This document shows, one piece after another, positions 25,848 to 33,759 of a stretch of DNA of 46,781 nt. Made by a program: the position numbers and the translations under genes. The stretch is from DG-33 sp964345105. Its GTDB lineage: Archaea > Hadarchaeota > Hadarchaeia > Hadarchaeales > Hadarchaeaceae. The notes under the pieces are model-generated. The model had not been told where the DNA came from and ran no database searches. It was given only the letters and a program-made list of their open reading frames with translations. How positions within the stretch are numbered: position 1 is the stretch's first letter; each line of letters starts with the position of its first letter. The stretch covers positions 1 through 46,781 of the forward strand of contig CAYFPZ010000063.1 in assembly GCA_964345105.1 (NCBI GenBank), in the 5' to 3' direction.

Positions 25848-26659
25848 ATGGCCTCTGGCAAATTTTTAATTTGTTTGTAATTGAAAACTGGGCCGTCCTG
25901 ACAAACATAGATGTTGTTAATCTGACAGTGCCCGCATTTTCCCACCCCACATTTCATCTTGCGCTCCAATGACATCCAGATGTTTTCATCAGGAACTCTG
26001 AGATTTTTCAATCCCCCAATGACAAAGCGATACATGACTGGCGGGCCGACAATGACCGCTTGGGTCTTTCTAGGATCGAGCTGAATGTGGGGGAAAAGGT
26101 TGGTGATGACCCCTACGTTGCCCTGCCAGGTTTCGTCTCCGACATCAACTGTTACATGATACTCGACATCATCTCTCTCTTCCCAGCTCTTCAACTCCTC
26201 TTTGAAAAGAAGTTCCTGCGGTCTCCTCGCACCGTAGAGGATGTAGATTTTTCCATAATCTAATCTGGAATTTAAAACAGTCCAGATGAAAGAACGAAGG
26301 GGGACCAGTCCAAGACCCCCTGCTATGAAGAGTACGTCTTTCCCCTTGAAATGCTCAAGTTCAAACCCTTTACCAAAGGGGCCACGAATTCCAATTCTAT
26401 CCCTTGATCTCTTGCTGTGCAGGGCTTTGGTGACATTGCCTATCGCTCGTACACATAGTTGAAAGGTCGGTAAGCCGGAGGGAGCGGACGAGATGGAGAT
26501 AGGAGCCTCCCCAACGCCAAAAACCGATACCTCCACATATTGTCCTGGTTGGTGGTTGAGACTTTTTCTTGATAGAAGCTCGATTTCAAACAAACGTTCC
26601 GTTTTAGTAAGCTGTTCGATTTTGTTTATTCTGGCTATCTCGGGTTTGTAGATCGTCAT
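25844..26659 (-). CDS. hydG: Group 3b hydrogenase gamma subunit, FAD/NAD(P)-binding
   Basis: 271 residues of the ferredoxin-NADP reductase fold. The FAD domain (1 to about 100) includes 'QPGQYVEVSVFGVGEAPISISS'-type flavin binding (core PGQYVEV...PISISS). The NAD(P) domain has 'LFIAGGLGLVPLRSFI'. A C-terminal 2Fe-2S motif is seen as CGVGKCGHCQINNIYVC. It passes electrons between NAD(P)H and the iron-sulfur chain. The ATG overlaps the hydB stop (ATGA). Confidence 0.93.
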   Translation of the reverse strand: MTIYKPEIARINKIEQLTKTERLFEIELLSRKSLNHQPGQYVEVSVFGVGEAPISISSAPSGLPTFQLCVRAIGNVTKALHSKRSRDRIGIRGPFGKGFELEHFKGKDVLFIAGGLGLVPLRSFIWTVLNSRLDYGKIYILYGARRPQELLFKEELKSWEERDDVEYHVTVDVGDETWQGNVGVITNLFPHIQLDPRKTQAVIVGPPVMYRFVIGGLKNLRVPDENIWMSLERKMKCGVGKCGHCQINNIYVCQDGPVFNYKQIKNLPEAI

Positions 26660-27702
26660 CTTCGTCCCCCCCTCTCATAAAGTTCATTTTCGATGTCCAA
26701 AGGATCAACAATTTTCGTTAAGCAAGCTTTTCCGCATCTTCCACATCCAGTGCAAAAAGACCTCTCCCATTTTTCAAAAAGGTACCAGTCCTTCCGGTTG
26801 GTTCTGTGGCGCAATCTGGCTCCCCTTTCCTCTCTGAATATCTCTCCTGAGGCCACCCTGGTAAAATCGGTAAGAAGACAACCGTCCCAGAAGCGAGAAC
26901 GATTTCCTCGCTTCAAGTTTAACTCGATATAATCTCTTACATCAAAGCAGTAACAGGTGGGGCATACCATGTTGCAAGACCCACAGTTGAAACACCTTGC
27001 CCCATGTTCATCCCATACCCGGCTGTCGTAATTTTCCCTCAGCAACTTGGGTAGGTCTTCAAGTTTGGGCTTAAGCTTTCGCTGTTCTTTATTAAATAAA
27101 TTGTCTCTTACCCTTCTGATTTTCTTCAATTCCTTGACATCTGATCGAGTCGCTTTTTTAGCAATTCCCGAAATAAGAGATTCTCCTCTTTTTGAACCTA
27201 CTTCCACAAAGAAGTTGTCTCCCATATCGGTTAAGAAAAGGTCAAAACCCTCCCACGGAAGTACGGATCCCTTGCGGTAGCAAAACGACTCTGGGGAGCA
27301 GGGGAGGAGACATTCCACCCCAATTATAGTTAGATACTCCCGCTTCTTGAGATAATTTTCATCCAAATTTTTTTCCGCGAAAACTTTATCCAAAAGTGCA
27401 GTCCCATTGATATCGCAGGGATGGATTCCGAGTAAAATTACCGGTTTTGCATCCACCTTGGCCTCTACCTTGATCTCATCGTCAACTTCATATTCGATCA
27501 ATTCTTCTTCTTGTGGGAAAAGAAAATCTTTTGGAGGGATAACCGTTTGAGGACTTCCCCAGAGGATTTCCTTCGTTGATTTTATCCTTTTAAAATTAGC
27601 CTGATTTTCTTGCTTCGCAGGGGCTACTACTTCTTTTCCATTCCTGATCATCCCGTCAATTAACTTTAAAAAATCTTTCTTGTTTACCAAAAAGTTTCCC
27701 AT
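26656..27702 (-). CDS. hydB: Group 3b hydrogenase beta subunit, 4Fe-4S protein
   Basis: About 348 residues, related to the anaerobic sulfite reductase A/hydrogenase beta family. The mid part has 'LLGIHPCDINGTALLDKVF' and 'GVECLLPC'. Two C-terminal ferredoxin-like sites are seen: CFNCGSCNMVCPTCYC and CTGCGRCGKACLTKIVDP. First gene of the hyd operon. The ATG at 27702 is chosen because GGTGAAAAA precedes it; a start 13 codons upstream has no such site. Promoter is probably at 27740-27775. Confidence 0.92.
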   Translation of the reverse strand: MGNFLVNKKDFLKLIDGMIRNGKEVVAPAKQENQANFKRIKSTKEILWGSPQTVIPPKDFLFPQEEELIEYEVDDEIKVEAKVDAKPVILLGIHPCDINGTALLDKVFAEKNLDENYLKKREYLTIIGVECLLPCSPESFCYRKGSVLPWEGFDLFLTDMGDNFFVEVGSKRGESLISGIAKKATRSDVKELKKIRRVRDNLFNKEQRKLKPKLEDLPKLLRENYDSRVWDEHGARCFNCGSCNMVCPTCYCFDVRDYIELNLKRGNRSRFWDGCLLTDFTRVASGEIFREERGARLRHRTNRKDWYLFEKWERSFCTGCGRCGKACLTKIVDPLDIENELYERGGRR

Positions 27703-27959
27703 TTTTTCACCATTCTGAATCCTAAATGCCCGCCCCCGCACCCATCACCCTTATCGGGCTCATTTAATTTAGATTGTGGCATTGATGATTTCTTGTTGAA
27801 TTGCAATCCTATGTTAATACTCCCTCTGCAGAGAAATTTTCGTCTACGTTAAACCTTTACGCTCGCTCTCTAATTGAGCAGCTACAGAATGTCGAAGTAC
27901 AATTTAGTTCATGTAGTGGGCGCCGTGAAGGAATTTAACTCTGTTTTCAAAGGTTAGAG
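27703..27959. promoter_or_regulatory. 257-bp intergenic region with likely hyd operon promoter
   Basis: It separates hydB from the EF-Tu-domain-2-like gene, both on the minus strand. On the minus strand CTAAATTAAATGA (about 27763-27775 in reverse) is a possible TATA element, leaving a leader of about 40-50 nt. A GC-rich stretch (27725-27741) lies between it and the start. I see no tRNA or clear operator. 'GTTGAATTGCAATCC' (27795-27809) looks faintly like a CRISPR-repeat piece but occurs only once. Confidence 0.35.
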
Positions 27960-28226
27960 TTATCCCAGCTTGTAGACGAGATCGCCTTCGCGCACACGCT
28001 GTGGGACCTTCAATCCAATTGATTGCCCCGCGCCAGCACTCTGCACGTTTTCGTGCTCAATCTGCATCGAATCCACTTTCTGCTGGATATTGGTCGTCGC
28101 GCCTTCGATCGATATCATATCGCCTACCTTGAGCTCATCACTGAGTTCAACGACTCCAACCTCTATCTTTGTAAAGTAGTGGGATATTTTCCCCACGAGT
28201 TTCTTCTCAACGGCTGCTTCTTCCAT
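27960..28226 (-). CDS. Small protein resembling translation factor domain 2 (EF-Tu_D2-like)
   Basis: About 88 residues: 'LVGKISHYFTKIEVGVVELSDELKVGDMISIEG' (core GKISHYFTKIxVGVVEL...LKVGDxIxIxG), then 'DSMQIEHENVQSAGAGQSIGLKV' and 'VREGDLVYKL'. This is the beta-barrel of EF-Tu/IF2 domain 2 without a GTPase domain, a stand-alone family found in archaea and some bacteria with no settled role. I chose the ATG at 28226 because GGTGAAGAGA precedes it; upstream starts add a poorly conserved N-terminus. Convergent or divergent partners give no hint of its function. Confidence 0.75.
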   Translation of the reverse strand: MEEAAVEKKLVGKISHYFTKIEVGVVELSDELKVGDMISIEGATTNIQQKVDSMQIEHENVQSAGAGQSIGLKVPQRVREGDLVYKLG

Positions 28227-28297
28227 TCTCTTCACCAGATTAAGATAGAATCCTCTAATTAAATGTCTTTCCGCCGAGGTTTCACCGTTGTTAAACA

Positions 28298-28609
28298 CTA
28301 TTCAGCGCTTTTGTTAGGCTTTAAGAACCCCATGCGGTGACCTAAGTTAGGGTACGCCCTAGCAACGGCGAAGGTTATCCCCCAGCTCCCGAAGATTACT
28401 CCGGTGATAGTGACCCCAAGAAGCAAGTCTATAAGTGGTGCTTCCCCGATTAGGAACAGTCCACCGTTCCAAAGGTGGTCTACCACCCCGAACAGCGCAC
28501 CACCATAGAGCAACAGGTTGAGCCACCAGCCCGCTGGACCTCGTCGTTGAGAACCCCAGATTGTCGATGTAATTATCGCCGCTATTAAGGGCACGATGTA
28601 GCAAACCAT
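28298..28609 (-). CDS. Hypothetical membrane protein
   Basis: 103 residues with about three hydrophobic segments: 1-17 ('YIVPLIAAIITSTIW'), about 28-45, and about 60-85 ('LIDLLLGVTITGVIFGSWGITFAVA'). The middle loop 'DHLWNGGLFLIGEAPLIDL' resembles small archaeal membrane proteins of unknown role. It starts at an ATG facing away from nikR across a 79-bp gap and precedes the EF-Tu_D2-like gene by 71 bp. I do not recognise a named family. Confidence 0.6.
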   Translation of the reverse strand: MVCYIVPLIAAIITSTIWGSQRRGPAGWWLNLLLYGGALFGVVDHLWNGGLFLIGEAPLIDLLLGVTITGVIFGSWGITFAVARAYPNLGHRMGFLKPNKSAE

Positions 28610-28645
28610 TATTCTGCGCCTCCCAGTGTGCGATTTTAGATAAGA

Positions 28646-28673
28646 GTAATACTTTTTTACTTATAAATATTAC
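28646..28673 (+). promoter_or_regulatory. Putative NikR operator overlapping the nikR TATA box
   Basis: GTAATA at 28646-28651 and TATTAC at 28668-28673 form a perfect 6-bp inverted repeat with exactly 16 bp between the arms. The known E. coli NikR operator is GTATGA-N16-TCATAC, so the geometry is the same. The right arm overlaps a TATA-like TTATAAATAT (28661-28670) located about 20-28 bp before the nikR start. Binding here would block transcription of nikR and possibly of the divergent membrane-protein gene. Confidence 0.5.
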
Positions 28674-28688
28674 CACGAAAGGTTGAAA

Positions 28689-29126
28689 ATGAATAAGCCT
28701 GAGTTTGGATGGGTTGGTTGGGTGCCGCAGAAAATAACACGGATAAGCCTCACGCTGCCGCAAGAGTTGCTTGATGAGCTTGATCGCTCGCTAAAGGCGC
28801 AACGCTACGCGAGCCGCTCGGAGGCGGTCAGGGACGCACTCCGCGATTTTTTGGCGAGTTATCGTTGGCGGAGCGAGCTGAGAGGCGAGCAACTGGGGGC
28901 CATCCTCGTGATGTATGAGCACGACGTTCGAGGAGTAACCGATGCGCTTATGGACATCCAGCATGAGAGCGCGGGCATCGTAAACGCAGTCCAACACCTT
29001 CATGTCGATGCAAAAAATTGCTTAGAAATCTTGATAGTAAGAGGGTCAGCTGATATGATTCGTCAACTTGTTGACCGATTGGGTGCGCTACGGGGCGTAA
29101 AACAGGCAAAGCTAGTGGTGGTCTAG
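28689..29126 (+). CDS. nikR: Nickel-responsive regulator NikR
   Basis: About 145 residues. A ribbon-helix-helix DNA-binding domain ('KITRISLTLPQELLDELDR', then 'YASRSEAVRDALRDFL') is joined to an ACT-like metal-binding domain. All four high-affinity nickel ligands line up with E. coli His76, His87, His89 and Cys95: H92 in DIQHE, H103 and H105 in QHLHVD, and C111 in AKNCLE. It should repress nickel uptake or nickel-enzyme genes when nickel is plentiful. ATG at 28689 with AAAGGT upstream is preferred to a TTG two codons earlier. An HD-hydrolase gene begins at the very next base after its stop. Confidence 0.92.
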   Translation: MNKPEFGWVGWVPQKITRISLTLPQELLDELDRSLKAQRYASRSEAVRDALRDFLASYRWRSELRGEQLGAILVMYEHDVRGVTDALMDIQHESAGIVNAVQHLHVDAKNCLEILIVRGSADMIRQLVDRLGALRGVKQAKLVVV

Positions 29127-29714
29127 ATGAGATTGTGCGAACTCCTCGAGCAGCTCAACAACCTCAAGCGAATCCCTCGCACTGGCTGGTTGATCTGCAA
29201 CGTCCCACTTAGCGAGGTCGAGGATGTGGCGCAGCACACCTTCGACGTTACGGCAATAACCCTGTTACTTGCCGATGAACTCGAGCGTAAAGGCAAGAAA
29301 CTTGACAGGGAGCGAGCTCTAAGCATGGCGGTCGTGCATGATTGGGCTGAGGCCGAGGCCGGAGATTTTCCCTACACGGCTTTGAAATACTTAGGTCCCG
29401 CGGGCACGAAGAAACGCATCGAGAGGGGAGTACTTGAGGATATTCTGGGTAAGCTGCCGAATAAAGAAAAATACCTAAAGCTTTGGCGGGAGTATAGCGA
29501 GAAACGCACCCTTGAGGCTAAGCTCGTCCATGCGGCAGATTACCTCTCAGTGCTTGTGCAGGCGGTCAAATATCGAGAGCGAGGCAATCGTTCGAAGAAA
29601 CTCGATGAACTTTGGCGTGCGGTTCACAAAGATATCAAGATTTATGAAAAGGAGTTGCCACCAGTAATGGCGTTGATAAAAGAGCTGGACGGACGTTATT
29701 ATAGTCTTCAATGA
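29127..29714 (+). CDS. HD-domain hydrolase (YfbR/5'-deoxynucleotidase-like)
   Basis: 195 residues. The metal-binding HD signature is complete: His in EDVAQHTFDV, His-Asp in AVVHDWAEAEAGDFP, and a late Asp in VHAADYLSVLVQA. This matches the YfbR/HDDC2-type family (COG1896), which removes phosphate from nucleoside monophosphates, often deoxynucleotides. Substrate is inferred from the family. It follows nikR without spacing, so the two are co-transcribed, but a nickel connection is not evident. Confidence 0.85.
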   Translation: MRLCELLEQLNNLKRIPRTGWLICNVPLSEVEDVAQHTFDVTAITLLLADELERKGKKLDRERALSMAVVHDWAEAEAGDFPYTALKYLGPAGTKKRIERGVLEDILGKLPNKEKYLKLWREYSEKRTLEAKLVHAADYLSVLVQAVKYRERGNRSKKLDELWRAVHKDIKIYEKELPPVMALIKELDGRYYSLQ

Positions 29715-29773
29715 ACAAACTTATTCCATTTGCGGGGACTGGAATATTTCACATTTAAGAAGAAGATGAAGTT

Positions 29774-31714
29774 TCAAACGGGTTGTTTTTCCATCATTTT
29801 TCTGAATTCTTCATATGCCTGTTTTAATTCCTCTACGGAAGCTTCATCCTCCAACGTGGTGACATCACCTAATGGTATCTGTGAGGCTATTGCTTTCAAA
29901 ACTCTTCTCATAATTTTGCCGCTTCTTGTCTTTGGAAGTTTTGAAACGAAGTGTATTTCCTCTGGTGTCGCAATAGGCCCGACAGAATTTCTTAGATGTT
30001 TTGTTAAATCTTTTTTAAGTTCTTCGCTGGGTTCATATTTTTTTCTTAACATAGCGAAGACTATAATAACTTCACCTTTAATCTGATCCGGCTTGCCGAT
30101 TACTGCAGCTTCCGCTACCGCTGGATGGGAAACAAGTGCACTTTCCAGTTCCATGGTGCCTAACCTGTGTCCTGCGATTTTTAAAACTTCATCTGCCCTG
30201 CCAAGTAGCCAGAAGTATCCTTCCGAGTCTTTTATACAGTAATCTCCTGTGTAGTAAAGATTTGGAAACTTAGACCAGTAAGTTTGCTTATAACGTTCAG
30301 GATCCTTGTATAGTGTCATTAACATGCCTGGCCAAGGCTTCTTTATAATGAGGTAACCCCTTACGCCTGGAATCGCGGGTATGCCGTTTTCTTCTACCAC
30401 ATCGGCGTCAATGCCAGGTAACGGGAATGTTGCAGATCCAGGTTTCAGCGGGACCAATCCTATGCCAGGCGCGGGTGAAATCATCACACCTCCTGTTTCT
30501 GTCTGCCACCAAGTGTCAACTATGGGACAGCGTTCTCCGCCTATGTTTTTGAAATACCATCTCCATGCCTCTGGGTTTATTGGCTCTCCTACAGTGCCTA
30601 AGATTGATAGGCTGCTCAAATCGTGTTTTTTAGGCCATTCTTCTCCGTATCTCATGAACATGCGTATGGCTGTTGGCGATGTGTAAAAGATTGTTACCTT
30701 ATATTTTTCGATTATTTCCCACCATCTGTCCGGCTTTGGATAATCAGGTGCTCCTTCGTGTACAACTATAGACGCCCCATGCATTAGTGGCGCATAAACA
30801 ATGGAGCTGTGTCCAGTCACCCATCCCACATCAGCAGTGCACCAATATACGCTATCTTCTTTTATGTCGAAAACCCATTCATAGATGGAATTTATAAAGG
30901 TCAGGTAACCTCCTGTACTGTGAACTATGCCTTTTGGTTTTCCTGTTGTGCCTGACGTGTATAGAATATAAAGCGGATGAGTGCTTTCTACAAGCTCTGG
31001 AAGAATATATTCCCCGACATCTTTCGTTGTAATTTCGTGGTACCATAAATCTCTCCCTTTCTTCATGTTAACCTCTTGGCCTGTTCTTTTCACCACTATT
31101 ACTCTCTCAATTGATGGGGTATTCTCTAAGGCAGCGTCTACTATTTCTTTTAATGGTATTTTTTTCCCTCTTCTGAAGCCGCCATCTGCCGTTATGAGCA
31201 CTTTTGCTCCAGTTTCGTTCACTCGATCCGCTAGTGCCATTGAGCTAAATCCTGAAAATATCACGGTGTGTATTGCGCCTATCCTTGCTGTTGCCAACAT
31301 GGCAATTGGTAGTTCAGGTATCATAGGCAAATAGAGAGCTACCTTATCTCCGACCTTAACTCCGAGTTTTTGAAGCGCTGATCCTAAACGGTTTACCATC
31401 CTTCCTAGTTGCGAGTAACTTAATGCTCTTTCCTCACCGCTTTCTCCTTCCCAGTATATTGCTACTTTGTTTCTTCTCCAGGTTTTCAAGTGTCTATCAA
31501 CACATAAATAAGAGGCGTTGAGCATTCCTCCAACGAACCATTTTGCAAATGGAGGATTCCATTCAAGTACCTTATCCCATGTTTTGAACCATTCAAGTTT
31601 TCTCGCTTCTTGCCCCCAAAACTCTTCTAGGTTATCCAGTGACTTTCGGTACATATCTTCATATTTCCTTATCGGCCAATATTTCAGCTCCGCAAGAAGA
31701 GATTCTGGAGGCAT
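29774..31714 (-). CDS. acs: Acetyl-CoA synthetase, AMP-forming
   Basis: About 646 residues, full length. It activates acetate with ATP and CoA, or works in reverse direction only poorly. Motifs: YTSGTTGKPKG (P-loop, near residue 255), DTWWQTETGG with the acetate-pocket Trp, YYTGDYC, GRADEVLKIAGHRLG (hinge and core motif A8) and the acetylatable Lys in KTRSGKIMRR. The ATG at 31714 is used because the upstream GTG lies inside the GGTGG ribosome-binding site. It is visibly richer in A and T than the atp and cdh genes. It sits beside the CODH/ACS cluster and could supply acetyl-CoA from acetate. Confidence 0.95.
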   Translation of the reverse strand: MPPESLLAELKYWPIRKYEDMYRKSLDNLEEFWGQEARKLEWFKTWDKVLEWNPPFAKWFVGGMLNASYLCVDRHLKTWRRNKVAIYWEGESGEERALSYSQLGRMVNRLGSALQKLGVKVGDKVALYLPMIPELPIAMLATARIGAIHTVIFSGFSSMALADRVNETGAKVLITADGGFRRGKKIPLKEIVDAALENTPSIERVIVVKRTGQEVNMKKGRDLWYHEITTKDVGEYILPELVESTHPLYILYTSGTTGKPKGIVHSTGGYLTFINSIYEWVFDIKEDSVYWCTADVGWVTGHSSIVYAPLMHGASIVVHEGAPDYPKPDRWWEIIEKYKVTIFYTSPTAIRMFMRYGEEWPKKHDLSSLSILGTVGEPINPEAWRWYFKNIGGERCPIVDTWWQTETGGVMISPAPGIGLVPLKPGSATFPLPGIDADVVEENGIPAIPGVRGYLIIKKPWPGMLMTLYKDPERYKQTYWSKFPNLYYTGDYCIKDSEGYFWLLGRADEVLKIAGHRLGTMELESALVSHPAVAEAAVIGKPDQIKGEVIIVFAMLRKKYEPSEELKKDLTKHLRNSVGPIATPEEIHFVSKLPKTRSGKIMRRVLKAIASQIPLGDVTTLEDEASVEELKQAYEEFRKMMEKQPV

Positions 31715-31873
31715 TTTACAAACCACCAAAGTTTAAATTCGATTTTGTTAGATTAAAACTTTTTTATTATATTTATATTATCTATTTAGCTTCCAAATAA
31801 ATTCGATCAATAGAAGTCAGTTTATTAAGACCTTTAATCATGTCTAAATATCTATAATTGAAAGGTCATTAGA
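31715..31873. promoter_or_regulatory. Divergent acs / RACo-like gene promoter region
   Basis: Very AT-rich, 159 bp. Minus-strand AATATAAATATAATAAAA (about 31765-31785 in reverse) is a likely acs TATA element. On the plus strand GACCTTT (31829-31835) and AAAGGTC (31861-31867) are a 7-bp inverted repeat; the second arm contains the AAAGGT ribosome-binding site of the downstream gene (ATG 31874), so a hairpin in the mRNA could mask it. Confidence 0.4.
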
Positions 31874-33742
31874 ATGGACCAGGTCTCAATAGTCTTTCAG
31901 CCCTATGGCAAGAGGGTCCGCGCGTCTAAAGATGATAACATGCTGGAGATTGCAAGTGGGGCTGGAATAAATATCCGGAGTATATGCGGCGGCAAGGGGA
32001 GCTGCGGCAAGTGCAAGGTGATCATAAGAAAAGGGGAGATCGATTTTAGGTACAGCCCAAAGGAAAAACTTCTGACGGAGGAAGAACTCTCAAGCGGGTA
32101 CGTGTTGGCCTGTTTGGCCCGCTGCGGGTCGGACTGTGAAGTGCTGGTTCCACCTGAGTCTAGGATCGAGGGACAAAAAATACTCTCGGACGCCGCGATA
32201 CCCGAAATCCAGATTGACCCCGCGATTAAGAAATTCTTTGTCCCGTCCAAGCAACTTCGCGGCCAATCCGCCGAACAGCTCATGAAGGGCTTTCAATCGT
32301 TTACCAAGGCGCGCAGCTTCTCGGACGAAGTCGGTTCAAAGCTAAAGTCTATCGCTGAACGGTGCGGCGAGGAAGGAGCAACCCTGACCGTTGGGCTGTT
32401 GGAGCCTACGAAGATTTTGGATGTAGAGGTCGGGGATACATCGAAAAGGAACTTCGGCCTTGCGGTCGATATCGGGACAACAAAGCTTTCTGCATATCTC
32501 GTGGACCTAACGACGGGAAAAATCCTCGGAAGTGAATCCGATTACAACCGACAGCTGATGTACGGTGAAGACTTGGTTTCGAGGATTGGGTACACGGTGG
32601 ACAGAGAAGATGGGATAAAAAACATGCAGAGGGCGGTGCTTAATACAGCTAATAGCTTAATCAAAAGGCTGGCCTCGAATCACGGCGTGGAAGCGAGTTG
32701 GATAACGGACGTGTGTATTGCAGGGAATACCGTGATGACCTACTTTTTCCTGAATAAGGATGCATCTCCTCTCCTTGAGCCGAACGCTGAGGTATCCAAG
32801 CGATCAATGATTACGGATGCTCAGTCCATAGGTCTTGGGGTTAATTCCGCGGCAAAAGTTTACTGCTTGCCTTGCGTGAGCAGATTTTTAGGTGGGGACA
32901 TCATTGGGGACATCCTGCTCTCGCGAATGTACGCATCTGAAGAAATCTCCTTGCTCTTAGATATCGGGACAAACGTCGAGGCCATCTTCGGGAGCAAGGG
33001 GTGGTTCCTTTCTACGACTGCGGCTGCGGGCCCGGCTTTTGAAGGGTGGGGGATAAAATTCGGGATGAGGTCGGTCGAAGGGGCAATAGACCACGTGAAG
33101 ATCGATCCGGCGACTCTAAAGGCAAGCTTTACAGTTATCGGAGAGGTTAAACCGAGGGGAATCTGTGGTTCGGGCTTGATAGATGCGATGAGCGAGATGT
33201 TCAGGAATGGTATCTTAGATAGCTTGGGGAAGGTGAACCAGAAGCTGGACTCCCCCTACGTTCGGAGTGGAGAGGAAGGATACGAATACGTTGTGGTGCC
33301 AGCTTCTGAAACGGACATCGGTAAAGACATAGTCATAACCGAGAAGGACATCCTAAACCTCATCGATTCTAAAGCCGCGGCTTGCTCCGCCATCAGCGTC
33401 ATAATGAAAAAAATGAATTTGTCCGTGCACGATGTCGCCAACGTGTACGTCTGTGGTGCGTTCGCCAACTACATGGACCTGAACAGCGCGATGGCGATAG
33501 GTCTCCTGCCGGAATTCCCCAAAGCTCAAATGAAGTTCCTCGGAAACGGCTCGGTGGCCGGGGCTTACTTGACGCTAATCTCTCAGGAGCAGAGGAAAAA
33601 GGCCAATGAGATAGCAAGCTTGATAGCCTACTTCGATTTGCTCAAAGATGCGGACTTCATGGACGAATATACGGCGGCCTACATGCTTCCCGGCAAACGT
33701 GAGCTTTTCCCGACGTGGTGGGAAGCGAGCCGGAAAAAGTAA
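31874..33742 (+). CDS. RACo/RACE-type reductive activator of corrinoid protein (2Fe-2S, ASKHA ATPase)
   Basis: 622 residues. An N-terminal 2Fe-2S ferredoxin domain has CGGKGSCGKC and a later ACLARC. A linker follows, then the actin-like ATPase (DUF4445) with phosphate loops 'FGLAVDIGTTKLSAYLVDL' and 'ISLLLDIGTNVEAIFG', and 'GAFANYMDLNSAMAIGLLP' near the end. In acetogens, RACo (AcsV) uses ATP to drive re-reduction of oxidised Co(II) in the corrinoid iron-sulfur protein; RamA, which lacks the 2Fe-2S domain, serves methyltransferases in methanogens. It ends 17 bp from cdhE (corrinoid subunit), in convergent orientation, which makes the CdhD/CdhE corrinoid protein the likely target. Other methyltransferase corrinoid proteins are not excluded. 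Confidence 0.88.
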   Translation: MDQVSIVFQPYGKRVRASKDDNMLEIASGAGINIRSICGGKGSCGKCKVIIRKGEIDFRYSPKEKLLTEEELSSGYVLACLARCGSDCEVLVPPESRIEGQKILSDAAIPEIQIDPAIKKFFVPSKQLRGQSAEQLMKGFQSFTKARSFSDEVGSKLKSIAERCGEEGATLTVGLLEPTKILDVEVGDTSKRNFGLAVDIGTTKLSAYLVDLTTGKILGSESDYNRQLMYGEDLVSRIGYTVDREDGIKNMQRAVLNTANSLIKRLASNHGVEASWITDVCIAGNTVMTYFFLNKDASPLLEPNAEVSKRSMITDAQSIGLGVNSAAKVYCLPCVSRFLGGDIIGDILLSRMYASEEISLLLDIGTNVEAIFGSKGWFLSTTAAAGPAFEGWGIKFGMRSVEGAIDHVKIDPATLKASFTVIGEVKPRGICGSGLIDAMSEMFRNGILDSLGKVNQKLDSPYVRSGEEGYEYVVVPASETDIGKDIVITEKDILNLIDSKAAACSAISVIMKKMNLSVHDVANVYVCGAFANYMDLNSAMAIGLLPEFPKAQMKFLGNGSVAGAYLTLISQEQRKKANEIASLIAYFDLLKDADFMDEYTAAYMLPGKRELFPTWWEASRKK

Positions 33743-33759
33743 AGGTGCCTGTTCGTCAT

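Noticed and set aside
27795..27809. CRISPR-repeat-like GTTGAATTGCAATCC
   Set aside because: It occurs only once, with no spacing pattern and no cas genes.
31713..31715. Treating acs and the CODH/ACS cluster as one operon
   Set aside because: acs and the RACo-like gene are divergent and the cdh operon converges on the latter, so they are separate transcripts.
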